The translations under genes and the position numbers were made by a program. From Segnochrobactrum spirostomi (GTDB taxonomy: Bacteria; Pseudomonadota; Alphaproteobacteria; Rhizobiales; Segnochrobactraceae): a DNA stretch of 64,000 nt. The notes below the pieces were generated by a model that was not told the DNA's origin, ran no database searches, and saw only the letters and a list, made by a program, of their open reading frames with translations. The stretch is taken from contig NZ_VWNA01000003.1 of NCBI RefSeq assembly GCF_009600605.1, positions 744,001 through 808,000 of the forward strand. Direction: 5' to 3'. This document shows, piece after piece, positions 46,013 through 55,119 of the stretch. Each line of letters opens with the position of its first letter. Within the stretch, counting starts at the first letter, position 1.

Positions 46013-46903
46013 TCAGCTCTTGTCGGCGCGCGACAGCACGAAATCGAACGCCACGTCGTAAAAGGGTGCGGAGAGACCGACTTTCGCCGCTGCCGCTTCA
46101 TCGTTCACCGGCACAAATTCCGCGAGCAGGCTCTTCTTCACGCCGAACACCGCGTCGGAATCGATGTAGCGGTCGTCCGGATCGAAGATGTGGGTGGTCA
46201 GCGTCTCGAAGCCCTCGGCCGAGATGATGTAATGCAGGTGCGCCGGCCGATAGGGATGGCGGCCGAGGGCGCCGAGCAGCTTGCCCACCGGGCCGTCGTC
46301 CGGGATCGGGTAGAATTTGGGCTTCACGCCGCGGAACCAGTAGCGGCCGTCCTCGCCGGTACGGAACACGCCGCGCAGGTTGAAGTCGGGCTGAAGCCCC
46401 TTCTGCTGCACGTCGTAGAAGCCCTCGTCGTTGGCCTGCCACACGTCGATCTTGGCACCGGCGATCGGATTACCCTTGGTGTCGAGGATGTGGCCGTGGA
46501 CGAACATCGGCTCGCCCTTCTGGTCGAGGCAGATGTCGGCGCCCATCGGCAGTTCGGGCGCGCCGGCAACGTGGAACGGGCCCAGCACCGTCGATTCCGA
46601 GGCCCCCGACGGCTTCCGGTTGTTGATGGCGTCGACCAGCATCGAAACGCCGAGCACGTCGGACAACAGGATGAATTCCTGCCGCCATTCGTTGCAGATC
46701 TGCCCGGTCTCGGTGAGGTAGAGGATGGCACGGAACCATTCCTCCTGGGTCGGCTCGATCTCCTTGACCGCCTCGTGGAGTTTGCGGACGAGAACGGCCA
46801 TCACTGCCTTCAGCCGCTCGTCCTTGGCGTTCTTGTTGCGGGCGATGACGACGTCGGCCGAGTCCGCCTCGGTGAAGTAGCCGTATTCGTGCTCTTCGAT
46901 CAT
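46013..46903 (-). CDS. Intradiol ring-cleavage dioxygenase, hydroxyquinol 1,2-dioxygenase-like (copy 1)
   Basis: A 296-residue non-heme Fe(III) dioxygenase with an N-terminal helical domain (LSDVLGVSMLVDAIN, typical of the hydroxyquinol group) and the catalytic domain. Fe ligands: Tyr in GFYDVQQ, Tyr in KFYPIPDDG, and two His in RPAHLHYI. Converts hydroxyquinol to maleylacetate (or catechol to muconate). Maleylacetate reductase in the same operon supports the first. It sits between a TfdB-like hydroxylase and an SDR. Confidence 0.9.
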   Translation of the reverse strand: MIEEHEYGYFTEADSADVVIARNKNAKDERLKAVMAVLVRKLHEAVKEIEPTQEEWFRAILYLTETGQICNEWRQEFILLSDVLGVSMLVDAINNRKPSGASESTVLGPFHVAGAPELPMGADICLDQKGEPMFVHGHILDTKGNPIAGAKIDVWQANDEGFYDVQQKGLQPDFNLRGVFRTGEDGRYWFRGVKPKFYPIPDDGPVGKLLGALGRHPYRPAHLHYIISAEGFETLTTHIFDPDDRYIDSDAVFGVKKSLLAEFVPVNDEAAAAKVGLSAPFYDVAFDFVLSRADKS

Positions 46904-46913
46904 CTTTCTCCCC

Positions 46914-48668
46914 TCACCGCGCGAGAATGGACTTGAGGACACGGCGGAGTTCGGCCGCCGGATCGGCGGCGAGGGTCGGCGAGCGCCAGGCGACATGGTG
47001 GTCGGGACGCACTAGCAGGCAGCCGGCGTCGCGGATCTCGCTCGCCCGTGCCCAGTCGCCGGTGTGGTCCTCGACGGCGCGCCGCGGGCCGATCACGTGG
47101 GTGCGGATCGGCAGGCCGAGTTCGCGGCCGACCGCCTCCGCCGCCGCGACCCAGGCCTCGCCGCCGATGCCGGTCAGAAGCGTGAACTCGCCCCGGCCGC
47201 AGAGGTCGAGCGTCGAGAGCTTGCCGCCGGCGCGGTCGAACACCCAGACATGGGGCAGCCGCGCACCCGGCCACGTCGTCGGGGCGTAATGCAGTTCGGC
47301 GTCCGCCGGGAAGGCCGGCTCCTCCTGGCCGTCGGTGAGGATCGCCGACGAGCGATAGCGCTGGTTCATTTCGACGCCGTGGGCGTCGAACTCGTATTTC
47401 TTGAAGGCGATCGCCTTGCGGAGCGCCTCGCGCTGGGCCTCGGCGGCGGGCGTCGCGTCACAGCGCGCCTCCATGTTGCGCTGGATCTTCTCGTGGTCGA
47501 CGCCGCCGTCCATGCCGAGCGCCTCGAAGATCGGACCGAACTCGGCGATCGACTGGTTGGCGCGGGTGACGATCTGGCGTGCGACCGGCGCGCGCTCGGC
47601 CGAATAGCTGTCGAGCAGCCCCATGCCGGCCTGACCCTTGACGACCTTTGCGAGCTTCCAGGCGAGGTTGAAGCCGTCCTGGATCGAGGTGTTGGAGCCG
47701 AGGCCGTTCGAGGGCGGGTGCCGGTGCGCGGCGTCGCCCATGATGAAGACGCGATCCTTCTGCAGATGCGTGGCGAAGCAGTTGTTCACCGTCCAGGTGT
47801 TGGCGCGCAGGAGCTCGATCTCGAGGGTCGGATCGCCGATCAATTGCCTGGCCACTTCGGTGGCGAAGGCCGGCGTCACGTCCGGCGGCGGCTGATTGAT
47901 GTCGTAACCCCAGACGATCAGCCACTCGTTCCACGGCCGCACCATGCGGACGAGGCCCATGCCGATGCCGCCGACGTCGGCGCCGGGCTGCATGACCCAG
48001 TAGAGAACGCTTGGCCGGTGGGCGACATATTTGGAGAGGTCGGCGCGGAACAGGATGTTCATCGAGCCGCCGACGCCCATCTTGCCCTCGAAGGGCAGAC
48101 CGAGTTGCTCGGCGACGAGCGAGTTGCCGCCGTCGGCGCCGACCAGGAACTTCGAGCGGACGGTGAATTCCGTGTTCGAGAGCCGGTCGCGGCAGGTGGT
48201 GGTGACGCCGTCGCCGTCCTGCTCGTGGCGCAGATATTCGGTGCTCATGCGGGGCTGGGTGCCGCGCGAGCAGGCCGTCTTGAACAGGATCGGCTCCATG
48301 AAGGTCTGCGGCAGATCGTTCATGAAGCAAGGCGAGGACAGGAGATGCTCGGCCTTGGAGAGGGGATGGGTTCCCCAGCTCTTCATGCGGCCGATCTCTT
48401 CGCCGGCGAGGCTCTCGCAGAAGACGTTCTCGCCCATGATCTCCTGGGGCGAGGCGTGCATCATCGCCTCGCCTTCGACCTCGGGCCCGAGATCGCGCAG
48501 CACTTCCATGGCGCGTTGGTTGGTGATGTGGGCGCGCGGGGTGTCGGCGAGCCACCGGTAGCGGTTGACGACCATGTTGGCGACGCCATAGCTCGACAGC
48601 AGGGCTGCCGTCGCCGAGCCCGCCGGCCCGGTGCCCACGATGAGGACGTCGGTCTCGATGTCCGCCAT
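46914..48668 (-). CDS. FAD-dependent phenol hydroxylase (TfdB/2,4-dichlorophenol monooxygenase-like)
   Basis: A 584-residue class A flavoprotein monooxygenase: FAD motif GTGPAG (12-17), middle motif in GADGGNS, and the C-terminal FAD motif GDAAHRHPPSNGLGSN. A thioredoxin-like C-terminal domain follows. It hydroxylates a phenol ortho to the OH using NADPH and O2. It overlaps the livM start of importer 2 by one base. Substrate may be a substituted phenol or resorcinol-like compound. Confidence 0.9.
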   Translation of the reverse strand: MADIETDVLIVGTGPAGSATAALLSSYGVANMVVNRYRWLADTPRAHITNQRAMEVLRDLGPEVEGEAMMHASPQEIMGENVFCESLAGEEIGRMKSWGTHPLSKAEHLLSSPCFMNDLPQTFMEPILFKTACSRGTQPRMSTEYLRHEQDGDGVTTTCRDRLSNTEFTVRSKFLVGADGGNSLVAEQLGLPFEGKMGVGGSMNILFRADLSKYVAHRPSVLYWVMQPGADVGGIGMGLVRMVRPWNEWLIVWGYDINQPPPDVTPAFATEVARQLIGDPTLEIELLRANTWTVNNCFATHLQKDRVFIMGDAAHRHPPSNGLGSNTSIQDGFNLAWKLAKVVKGQAGMGLLDSYSAERAPVARQIVTRANQSIAEFGPIFEALGMDGGVDHEKIQRNMEARCDATPAAEAQREALRKAIAFKKYEFDAHGVEMNQRYRSSAILTDGQEEPAFPADAELHYAPTTWPGARLPHVWVFDRAGGKLSTLDLCGRGEFTLLTGIGGEAWVAAAEAVGRELGLPIRTHVIGPRRAVEDHTGDWARASEIRDAGCLLVRPDHHVAWRSPTLAADPAAELRRVLKSILAR

Positions 48669-49732
48669 TATTTGCCTCCCTCGATCTTCGGACCGGTCAG
48701 CCTGCGGCGGACCGGGAACAGGTGGAGGCCGCTGCGGGAGGAGATCAGCCCCCACAGGCCCCTCGGTGCGAAAAGCATGACGGCGATGGCGATGAAGCCG
48801 AGGCTCATCAGGTACCAACTGCCGTAATCGGCGAGCGCGGTGCGCAGCGCGAAGAAGACCAGCACGCCGACGATCGGCCCCTCGATCGTGCCGATCCCGC
48901 CGATGACGACGATGAACACGACGTAGGCGGTCCAATCGGTGAGCGCGAAGGCGGCGCCGGGCGAGATCCGCGCCGTTTGCAGGAAGATCAGGCCACCGGT
49001 GAGCCCGGTCGCGATCGAGGCGATGAGGAACACCGCCCACTTCAGCCGTGCCGCGTCCACGCCGACCGACTTGGCGGCCTCGGTGTTGTCGCGCACCGCC
49101 GCGAGCGCGAGGCCGAGGCGGTTGCGCAAAAGCCAGTAGATGACGCCGGTGACGACCGCGACGAGAACGAGCGCCAGCCAATAGGCGAGGATGTCGCGCG
49201 CGGCCGCCTCGCGGACGCCGAACAGCATCCGGATGGCGTCCACGCCGAAGATATTCCCGGTCGCTTCCCGCGGCAGCGAGGTTCCCGTGCCGCCGCCGAG
49301 CGCCTTCCACTGGGCGACGAGGAGGCGCGTCACCTCCGCGATGACCCACGTTCCGATGGCGAAATAGGCGCCCTGGAGGCGGAAGACGAAATAGGCCGTC
49401 GGCACCGCCAGGACGAGCGCGGCGAGCCCGCCGAGCAGGATCGCCGCGAGCGGATTCCAGCCGAGCAGGATGACGCCACCGAACATCGCGTAGGCGCCGA
49501 TCCCGACGAAGGCCTGCTGGCCGACCGAGACGAGCCCGCCATAGCCCGCGAGAAGGTTCCAGAGCTGCGCGAGCGTCAGCATCGTCAGGATGTAGAAGAG
49601 ATCCTGGATGAGGCTGCGCGAGGCGAAGGCGGGAAGCACGAGACCGACGACGAACAGGACGAGCGCGGCCAGGCCGGCCGCCGTGCCGATCCGGGTGCGT
49701 GTCGTAAGACGATAGGCGGAAGGGTGTTCCAT
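48668..49732 (-). CDS. Branched-chain-type ABC permease LivM (importer 2)
   Basis: A 354-residue membrane protein with the LivM signature (AQLWNLLAGYGGLVSVGQQAF). The start at 49732 has AGGGGGA 5 bp upstream. Diverged from the importer 1 permease, so the duplication is old or the two were gained separately. Confidence 0.9.
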   Translation of the reverse strand: MEHPSAYRLTTRTRIGTAAGLAALVLFVVGLVLPAFASRSLIQDLFYILTMLTLAQLWNLLAGYGGLVSVGQQAFVGIGAYAMFGGVILLGWNPLAAILLGGLAALVLAVPTAYFVFRLQGAYFAIGTWVIAEVTRLLVAQWKALGGGTGTSLPREATGNIFGVDAIRMLFGVREAAARDILAYWLALVLVAVVTGVIYWLLRNRLGLALAAVRDNTEAAKSVGVDAARLKWAVFLIASIATGLTGGLIFLQTARISPGAAFALTDWTAYVVFIVVIGGIGTIEGPIVGVLVFFALRTALADYGSWYLMSLGFIAIAVMLFAPRGLWGLISSRSGLHLFPVRRRLTGPKIEGGK

Positions 49733-49740
49733 GCGTCCCC

Positions 49741-50604
49741 CTAGTCGACGGCGCGCGGGAACAGCCCACGCGGCTTGATGAGGAGGACGATGAGGAACGC
49801 GATATGCCCGGCGAGGATCTGCCATTCCGGGTTGATGGCGGCGCCGAAGGTCTGCGCGACGCCGATAATGACGCCGCCGGCGAGCGTGCCCCAGAGGCTG
49901 CCGAGGCCGCCGATGATCACCGCTTCGAAGGCATAGAGCAGCCGCGCCGGGCCGATCGAGGGATCGAAATTCGCCCGCATCCCGAGATAGAGGGCGGCGA
50001 TGGTGACGACGACCATGGCGAGGCCGGTGGCGATCGCGAAGATGCGCTTCGGCTCGATCCCCATCAGCCCGGCCGTGACCGCGTCGTCGGACGTGGCGCG
50101 GAAGGCCCGGCCGAGCGCCGTCTGATAGAAGATCGCGTTGAGCGCGACGATCACCGCGATCGCCGAGGCGAAGGTGAGGAGCGGCATGACGCCCACCGTC
50201 ACGACGCCGAGGTCGATCGAGGCGCCTTCGAGCGTGCCGGCCGGAATGCGGCGGCTGTCGGCCGAGAAGCCCTCCAAGAGGCCGTTCTGCAACGCCACCG
50301 ACAGGCCGAACGTCACCAGAAGCGGCGGCAGGATGTCCTTGCCGAGCACGCGGTTCAGGATCGCGCTCTGCAACAGCCAGCCGAGGCCGAACATCAGCGG
50401 CGCGGCGAGAAGGACGGCGACGAACGGCGACAGGCCCAGCATCGAAACGCCGACCAGGATCAGGTAGGCGGCGAACACGATGAGGTCGCCATGGGCGAGG
50501 TTGACGAGCCGCATGATGCCGAACACGAGCGACAGGCCGGCGGCGAACAGGGTGTAGAGGCCGCCGAGCAGGATGCCCTGGACGAGGGTGTCGAGGATGC
50601 TCAT
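49741..50604 (-). CDS. Branched-chain-type ABC permease LivH (importer 2)
   Basis: A 287-residue membrane protein beginning MSILDTLVQGILLGGLYTLF with the LivH signature GIMRLVNLAHGDL. Overlaps the livF end by 4 bp and precedes livM by 8 bp. Confidence 0.9.
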   Translation of the reverse strand: MSILDTLVQGILLGGLYTLFAAGLSLVFGIMRLVNLAHGDLIVFAAYLILVGVSMLGLSPFVAVLLAAPLMFGLGWLLQSAILNRVLGKDILPPLLVTFGLSVALQNGLLEGFSADSRRIPAGTLEGASIDLGVVTVGVMPLLTFASAIAVIVALNAIFYQTALGRAFRATSDDAVTAGLMGIEPKRIFAIATGLAMVVVTIAALYLGMRANFDPSIGPARLLYAFEAVIIGGLGSLWGTLAGGVIIGVAQTFGAAINPEWQILAGHIAFLIVLLIKPRGLFPRAVD

Positions 50605-51305
50605 GCGGCTTCCCCGAAATAAGCGGCGTGGATCGCCTCGCGTGAGATCTCCGAGGCGCGGGCGGCGAGCGTCACCCGGCCCTCCATCATGCAATAGACG
50701 CGGTCGGCGACGGCGAGCGCCTTGCCGATGTCCTGCTCGACGACGACGATCGCGGCGCCTCCTGCGCGGATCTTCGGCAGCGCCGCATAGATGTCGCGGA
50801 TGACGACCGGCGCGAGGCCGAGGCTGATCTCGTCGCAGAGCAGCAATTCCGGGTTCGACATCAGCGCGCGGCCGATCGCCACCATCTGCTGCTGCCCGCC
50901 GGACAGGGCCGTGCCGGGACTGTGCCGCCGCTCCTTCAGCACGGGGAAGAGGTCGTAGATCGCACCGAGGTCCCAGGGGCCCGCCGCCTTGCGGGACTGG
51001 CCGCCGATCAGGAGATTTTCCTCGACCGTGAGCGAGGGAAAGAGCTTGCGGCCTTCCGGCACCATGGCGATGCCGCGCTTCATCACCGCGGCCGACGACA
51101 GCGCGCCGATCGGCTCGCCGCGATGCACGACCATGCCGGGCTCGTTGCGCAGGACGCCGGAGATCGAACGCATCAGCGTGGATTTGCCGGCGCCGTTGGC
51201 GCCGATGATGGCGATGCACTCGCCCGTATCGATGGCGACATCGACGCCGAAGAGGGCACGAAACTGTCCGTAACCGGCGGTGAGGGCGCGTGTCTCCAGG
51301 AGCAT
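50601..51305 (-). CDS. Branched-chain-type ABC ATPase LivF (importer 2)
   Basis: A 234-residue ATPase: Walker A GANGAGKST, LSGGQQQMV, LLCDEISLGLAP. Start and stop overlap the neighbouring liv genes by 1-4 bp, showing translational coupling. Confidence 0.92.
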   Translation of the reverse strand: MLLETRALTAGYGQFRALFGVDVAIDTGECIAIIGANGAGKSTLMRSISGVLRNEPGMVVHRGEPIGALSSAAVMKRGIAMVPEGRKLFPSLTVEENLLIGGQSRKAAGPWDLGAIYDLFPVLKERRHSPGTALSGGQQQMVAIGRALMSNPELLLCDEISLGLAPVVIRDIYAALPKIRAGGAAIVVVEQDIGKALAVADRVYCMMEGRVTLAARASEISREAIHAAYFGEAA

Positions 51306-52021
51306 CAGACCTCGAGCCCCAGATAGATTTCCCGCACCTCGCGCGAGGCCATGATGGCCTCCGGCGCGCCGATGCCGATCACCCGGCCGAAATCGAGCAC
51401 CAACAGCCGTTCCACGACGGAGTTGAGCGCGTGCAACACGTGCTCGATCCAGATGATGGTGGTCCCCTCCGCGTGGATCGCCCGGATCGTGCCGACCAGC
51501 ACCTTGCATTCGGCCTCGGTGAGGCCGCCCGCGATCTCGTCGAGCAGGAGAAGCTTCGGGCCCGTCGCCATGGCCCGCGCGAGTTCGAGACGCTTGCGGT
51601 CGAGGAGGCTCAGGGTGCCGGCGACGACGTTCGCCTTGTGGAGGAGTTCCGTCGCGTCGAGGATGCGGGCGCACGCGTCGACCGCCGCACTCTCCGATCC
51701 ACCGCGGCCGAAGGCGGCGGCAGTCAGCATGTTTTCGAACACCGTCAGCCCCTCGAACGGCTGCGGGATCTGGAACGAGCGGCCGACGCCCATGCGGACG
51801 CGCTCCATCGCCGGCGCCCGCGTCACGTCGCGCCCGAGGAACTCGATCGTCCCCGCGCTCGGCAGGAGATTGCCGGTGATCAGGTTGAACAGCGTCGACT
51901 TGCCGGCGCCGTTCGGGCCAATGATGCCGAGCGCTTCGCCGCGCGGCACCTCGAAGGTGACGGAATCCGCCACCTTCAACGCCCCGAACGATTTCGACAC
52001 GCCCTGAAGCTTCAGGATCAT
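51305..52021 (-). CDS. Branched-chain-type ABC ATPase LivG (importer 2)
   Basis: A 238-residue ATPase, intact: Walker A GPNGAGKST, RMGVGRSFQIPQPFEGLT, LSLLDRKRLELAR, LLLLDEIAGGL. Useful reference for the frameshifted copy of importer 1. Confidence 0.93.
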   Translation of the reverse strand: MILKLQGVSKSFGALKVADSVTFEVPRGEALGIIGPNGAGKSTLFNLITGNLLPSAGTIEFLGRDVTRAPAMERVRMGVGRSFQIPQPFEGLTVFENMLTAAAFGRGGSESAAVDACARILDATELLHKANVVAGTLSLLDRKRLELARAMATGPKLLLLDEIAGGLTEAECKVLVGTIRAIHAEGTTIIWIEHVLHALNSVVERLLVLDFGRVIGIGAPEAIMASREVREIYLGLEV

Positions 52022-52079
52022 CGCCTGCTTCCTTGCCGCGATCCGAAAGGGCCGGCCACGGCGGCCGCCCCTCGCCGGG

Positions 52080-53351
52080 TCAAACGAGCGGTTCCATCTT
52101 GCCGGCGACCGGGATCTCGGGCGCGTTGGTGTTGTCGACGATGACGAGGTCGAAGCCGCCCGCCTTCTGCCGCCACTGGCCGCCGACCAGCGGCGTCTTG
52201 GTGACGTTCTTGGCCGCGAAGGGCGGCACCCCGGCCCCGTTCCAGGCGATCTTGCCGACCACGGTCGTCATGTTCGTCGCCGCGATCGCCGCCACCACCC
52301 CCTCGGCGTCGGTCGGATCGGAGACGCGGCCCATGACGTTCGCCGCCACCTCGAACAGCGAATGGACGAAGCCGATCGGCTGGGTCCACGGCCGCCCGGT
52401 CTTGGCGGTGAAGTCGGCGGCGAGCTCGGCCGAGCTCTGGCCGGTGATCGACGACTTGAAGGGATGGGAGGCCGACCACCACACCTCGGAGGAGAGGTTG
52501 TTGCCGGCCGCGCCGAGCGTCTCCACCGATTGCGGGAACAGGAGCGCCTTGGCGACCGTCACGGCCTTCGGCTTGAAGCCCTGCTGGCGGGCCTGATTCC
52601 AGAAGGTGGTGAAGTCGGGCGGGATCACCACGCCGGTGACGATCTCCGCGTTCGCGGCCTTGAAGGCGTTGATCTGCGCCGTGAAATCGTCCGAGAGGTT
52701 CTGGTAGCGGCCCGGATCGGTCAGCGTGAAGCCGGCCTTCTCGAGGCCGGGCTTGAGACCGTTCTGCGGGTCGCCCCAGGCGTTGCCGTCGGCGTCGTTC
52801 GGGAAGAGGCCACCGACCTTGCCGTTGGTCGTAAGCTGCTTCCACATCGACGTGTAGGTCGCGATGATGTCTTCGAGACCCCAGAAATAATGGTAGGCGA
52901 ACTCGAACGGCTTCCACGAGGCCGGGTCGCCGGGATTGCCCTGCTGGCCGATGAACCAGGGCTGCCAGGGCGCCATCGTGGAGACGACGGGCACACCTTC
53001 CCCCTCGCAGGTGGTCGAGACGGGGTTGGTGGTCTCCGGGGTGGAGCCCACCACCATCATGTCGACCTTGCCGTCGACGATGAGTTCCTTCGCCACCTCG
53101 GCGGCGCGGTTCGGGTTCGACTGGCTGTCCTTGACGAGAACCTGGAAGTTCTTGCCGGCATCGGAGGCGAGAAAGGCCTTGATGTTGTAGGCGTCGCTCT
53201 CGGCGAAGCCGGCGAGCGGTCCGGTCTGCGGCGAGACATAGCCGAGCTTGATCTTGGCGCCGGACGCGATCGCCGGCGCAGAGAGGCCGGGGGCGGCGAG
53301 CACCACGCCGGACGCGGCCGATGCCTTCAGAAACGTGCGTCTCGTTATCAT
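52080..53351 (-). CDS. Liv-type substrate-binding protein (importer 2), Tat signal
   Basis: A 423-residue receptor with a textbook twin-arginine signal (ITRRTFLKASAASG), then Peripla_BP_6 (KIKLGYVSPQTGPLAGF). Paralogous to the receptor of importer 1 but clearly diverged, so a different ligand is likely. GGAGGAC precedes the ATG. Confidence 0.92.
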   Translation of the reverse strand: MITRRTFLKASAASGVVLAAPGLSAPAIASGAKIKLGYVSPQTGPLAGFAESDAYNIKAFLASDAGKNFQVLVKDSQSNPNRAAEVAKELIVDGKVDMMVVGSTPETTNPVSTTCEGEGVPVVSTMAPWQPWFIGQQGNPGDPASWKPFEFAYHYFWGLEDIIATYTSMWKQLTTNGKVGGLFPNDADGNAWGDPQNGLKPGLEKAGFTLTDPGRYQNLSDDFTAQINAFKAANAEIVTGVVIPPDFTTFWNQARQQGFKPKAVTVAKALLFPQSVETLGAAGNNLSSEVWWSASHPFKSSITGQSSAELAADFTAKTGRPWTQPIGFVHSLFEVAANVMGRVSDPTDAEGVVAAIAATNMTTVVGKIAWNGAGVPPFAAKNVTKTPLVGGQWRQKAGGFDLVIVDNTNAPEIPVAGKMEPLV

Positions 53352-53398
53352 TTTTGTCCTCCCTCTTCTCTTGTTTGGTCGGTTGTGTTCCGGGCGTC

Positions 53399-54460
53399 TC
53401 AGGCTCCCGGCCGGCGTCCCTCCCACGCGGCCTGGAGCAGCTCCCGGATCGAGGTGGCCTCGATCGGCCGCGGATTTGCGTAGGCGTTCTTCACCGCGAT
53501 CGCAGCGGCGCGGTCGAGGTCGCTCTCGGCGATGCCGATCTCCTTGAGGCTGAGCGGCGAGCCGACGGATTGGGCGAAATCCCACAACCCGCCGCCCGCC
53601 GAACCGCCACCGAAAGCCTCGGCGATCGGGGCGAGCAGATCCGGCACCGCGACTTCGTTGAAGGCGGTCGTGTAAGGCAGCAGGATCGCATGGGTTTCGG
53701 CGTGCGGCGTGTCGAACGAGCCGCCGAAGACGTGGGCGAGCTTGTGGTGCAGCGCCATCTGGACATAGCCGAGCGCCGTCGAGCAGCACCAAGCGCCGTA
53801 GAGGGCGCGGCCCCGCGCCGCGGCATTCATCGGATCTTTGATCAAGGTCGGGATGCAGGCGTGGAACGCGGCCGTCGCGTCGCGGCACATCAGCTCGATC
53901 ACCGGGTTCCGATCGGGCGCATAGAACGCCTCCATCGCATGGGCGATGGCGTTCATGGCCGAGGTCACCGTCAGCTTGACCGGCAGCGAGAGCGTCAGAT
54001 CGACGTCGTAGATCACCGTTTCCGGCCGGATATCGGGCGAGCGGCGCGTCGTCTTCTCGCCGTCTGCCGTCTCGCCGAGAATGTCCGTCATCTCGGAGCC
54101 GGCATAGGTCGTGGGGATCACGACCTGATCGGCCCCGGTGCGAACCGCGATCGCCTTGCCGAGGCCGGTCGTCGAGCCGCCGCCGAGGCTGACGACGGCC
54201 GTGGCGCCGCTCGCGCGGAAGGCCGCGACGGCCTCCTCGGTCACGGCGACCGGCGTGTGCATCACCGCCCCGGCGAAGATTCCGGCGGCGAGGTCGCCCA
54301 ATCCTTCCGCCAGACGCTCGGCGTCCGCCTTCTGGTGCGGCGTCGAGAGCACGAGCACCTTGCTGTGGCCGAGCCGCCGCGCCTCGTCACCGGCGCGCGC
54401 GGTGGTCCCGCGGCCGAACACGACGCGGGTGGTCAGGCCCGGAAAGACGAAGCTCTCCAT
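53399..54460 (-). CDS. Maleylacetate reductase (iron-containing alcohol dehydrogenase family)
   Basis: A 353-residue enzyme with the dinucleotide loop GGGSTTGLGKA, PTTYAGSEMTDI, and metal-site histidines in HHKLAHVFGG and TPHAETHAIL. Reduces maleylacetate to 3-oxoadipate with NAD(P)H, the common step after hydroxyquinol or hydroquinone cleavage. An extra in-frame ATG at 54463 overlaps the upstream stop. Together with the dioxygenases it defines the lower pathway. Confidence 0.92.
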   Translation of the reverse strand: MESFVFPGLTTRVVFGRGTTARAGDEARRLGHSKVLVLSTPHQKADAERLAEGLGDLAAGIFAGAVMHTPVAVTEEAVAAFRASGATAVVSLGGGSTTGLGKAIAVRTGADQVVIPTTYAGSEMTDILGETADGEKTTRRSPDIRPETVIYDVDLTLSLPVKLTVTSAMNAIAHAMEAFYAPDRNPVIELMCRDATAAFHACIPTLIKDPMNAAARGRALYGAWCCSTALGYVQMALHHKLAHVFGGSFDTPHAETHAILLPYTTAFNEVAVPDLLAPIAEAFGGGSAGGGLWDFAQSVGSPLSLKEIGIAESDLDRAAAIAVKNAYANPRPIEATSIRELLQAAWEGRRPGA

Positions 54461-55119
54461 CATCGCGGCGCCTCCATCCTGGGGCTGCGCCCCGCAGCGC
54501 AATCGCCGAGGATCGACGAGAGCATCGCGATCTCCGCGGCTGACACCTCATGCGGCCGTCCCGGGAAGAGATCGGCCCGCACGTTCGCGCGCTGGCGGCC
54601 GAGCGACTGCGCCGCGTCGGTGAAGGCGCTGAGCGGAATCCAGGGATCGGCGTCGCCGCCTGTGAGGTAGACCGGGACGCCCGCCGGTGCGGCTTCGCGG
54701 CGATTGTCCGCCTCGACGCCGACGCGACATCCGGTGAACGCGACCAGCACGTCGGGCGCCGGAAGACCGGCGGACAGATATTCGATGGCAAGGCACGCGC
54801 CCTGCGAGAAGCCGGCCAGCACCAAGGGTACTCCCGGAAGTTCGCCCCGCGCCGCGGCCATGGCGGCGGCGAGATGATCGAGCGCGGTCGCGAGCTCCGC
54901 CCGGGTGATCGACGTCAGCGGATCGACGGCGCGCGCGGTCCACCACGCGCCCTCGGGGGCGCGCGGCAGCATGAAGGCGACGGCCGGCGCGGTGAGCCGC
55001 GCCAGCACATGGGACTGCATCTCCTCCGGCGATTGCCCGCGCCCGTGGACGAGGACGCAGACCGCCCTCGCCGCGGGAGCCCGCGGGCCGAGCCGCATCG
55101 GACCGCTGAGCCCCGTCAT
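54460..55119 (-). CDS. Carboxylesterase/phospholipase-like alpha/beta hydrolase
   Basis: A 219-residue serine hydrolase: LVHGRGQSPEEM, nucleophile in GFSQGACLA, Asp in GGDADPWIP and His in GRPHEVSA. It belongs to the small carboxylesterase (YpfH/LYPLA-like) group. It overlaps both neighbours by 1-4 bp. In this setting it could open a lactone or an ester side product, as dienelactone hydrolase does in related pathways. Confidence 0.85.
   Translation of the reverse strand: MTGLSGPMRLGPRAPAARAVCVLVHGRGQSPEEMQSHVLARLTAPAVAFMLPRAPEGAWWTARAVDPLTSITRAELATALDHLAAAMAAARGELPGVPLVLAGFSQGACLAIEYLSAGLPAPDVLVAFTGCRVGVEADNRREAAPAGVPVYLTGGDADPWIPLSAFTDAAQSLGRQRANVRADLFPGRPHEVSAAEIAMLSSILGDCAAGRSPRMEAPR

Noticed and set aside
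40352-53351. True branched-chain amino-acid uptake for the two Liv systems
   Set aside because: Both lie inside an aromatic-degradation operon; Liv-type importers for aromatics are well known. Amino acids cannot be excluded by sequence alone.
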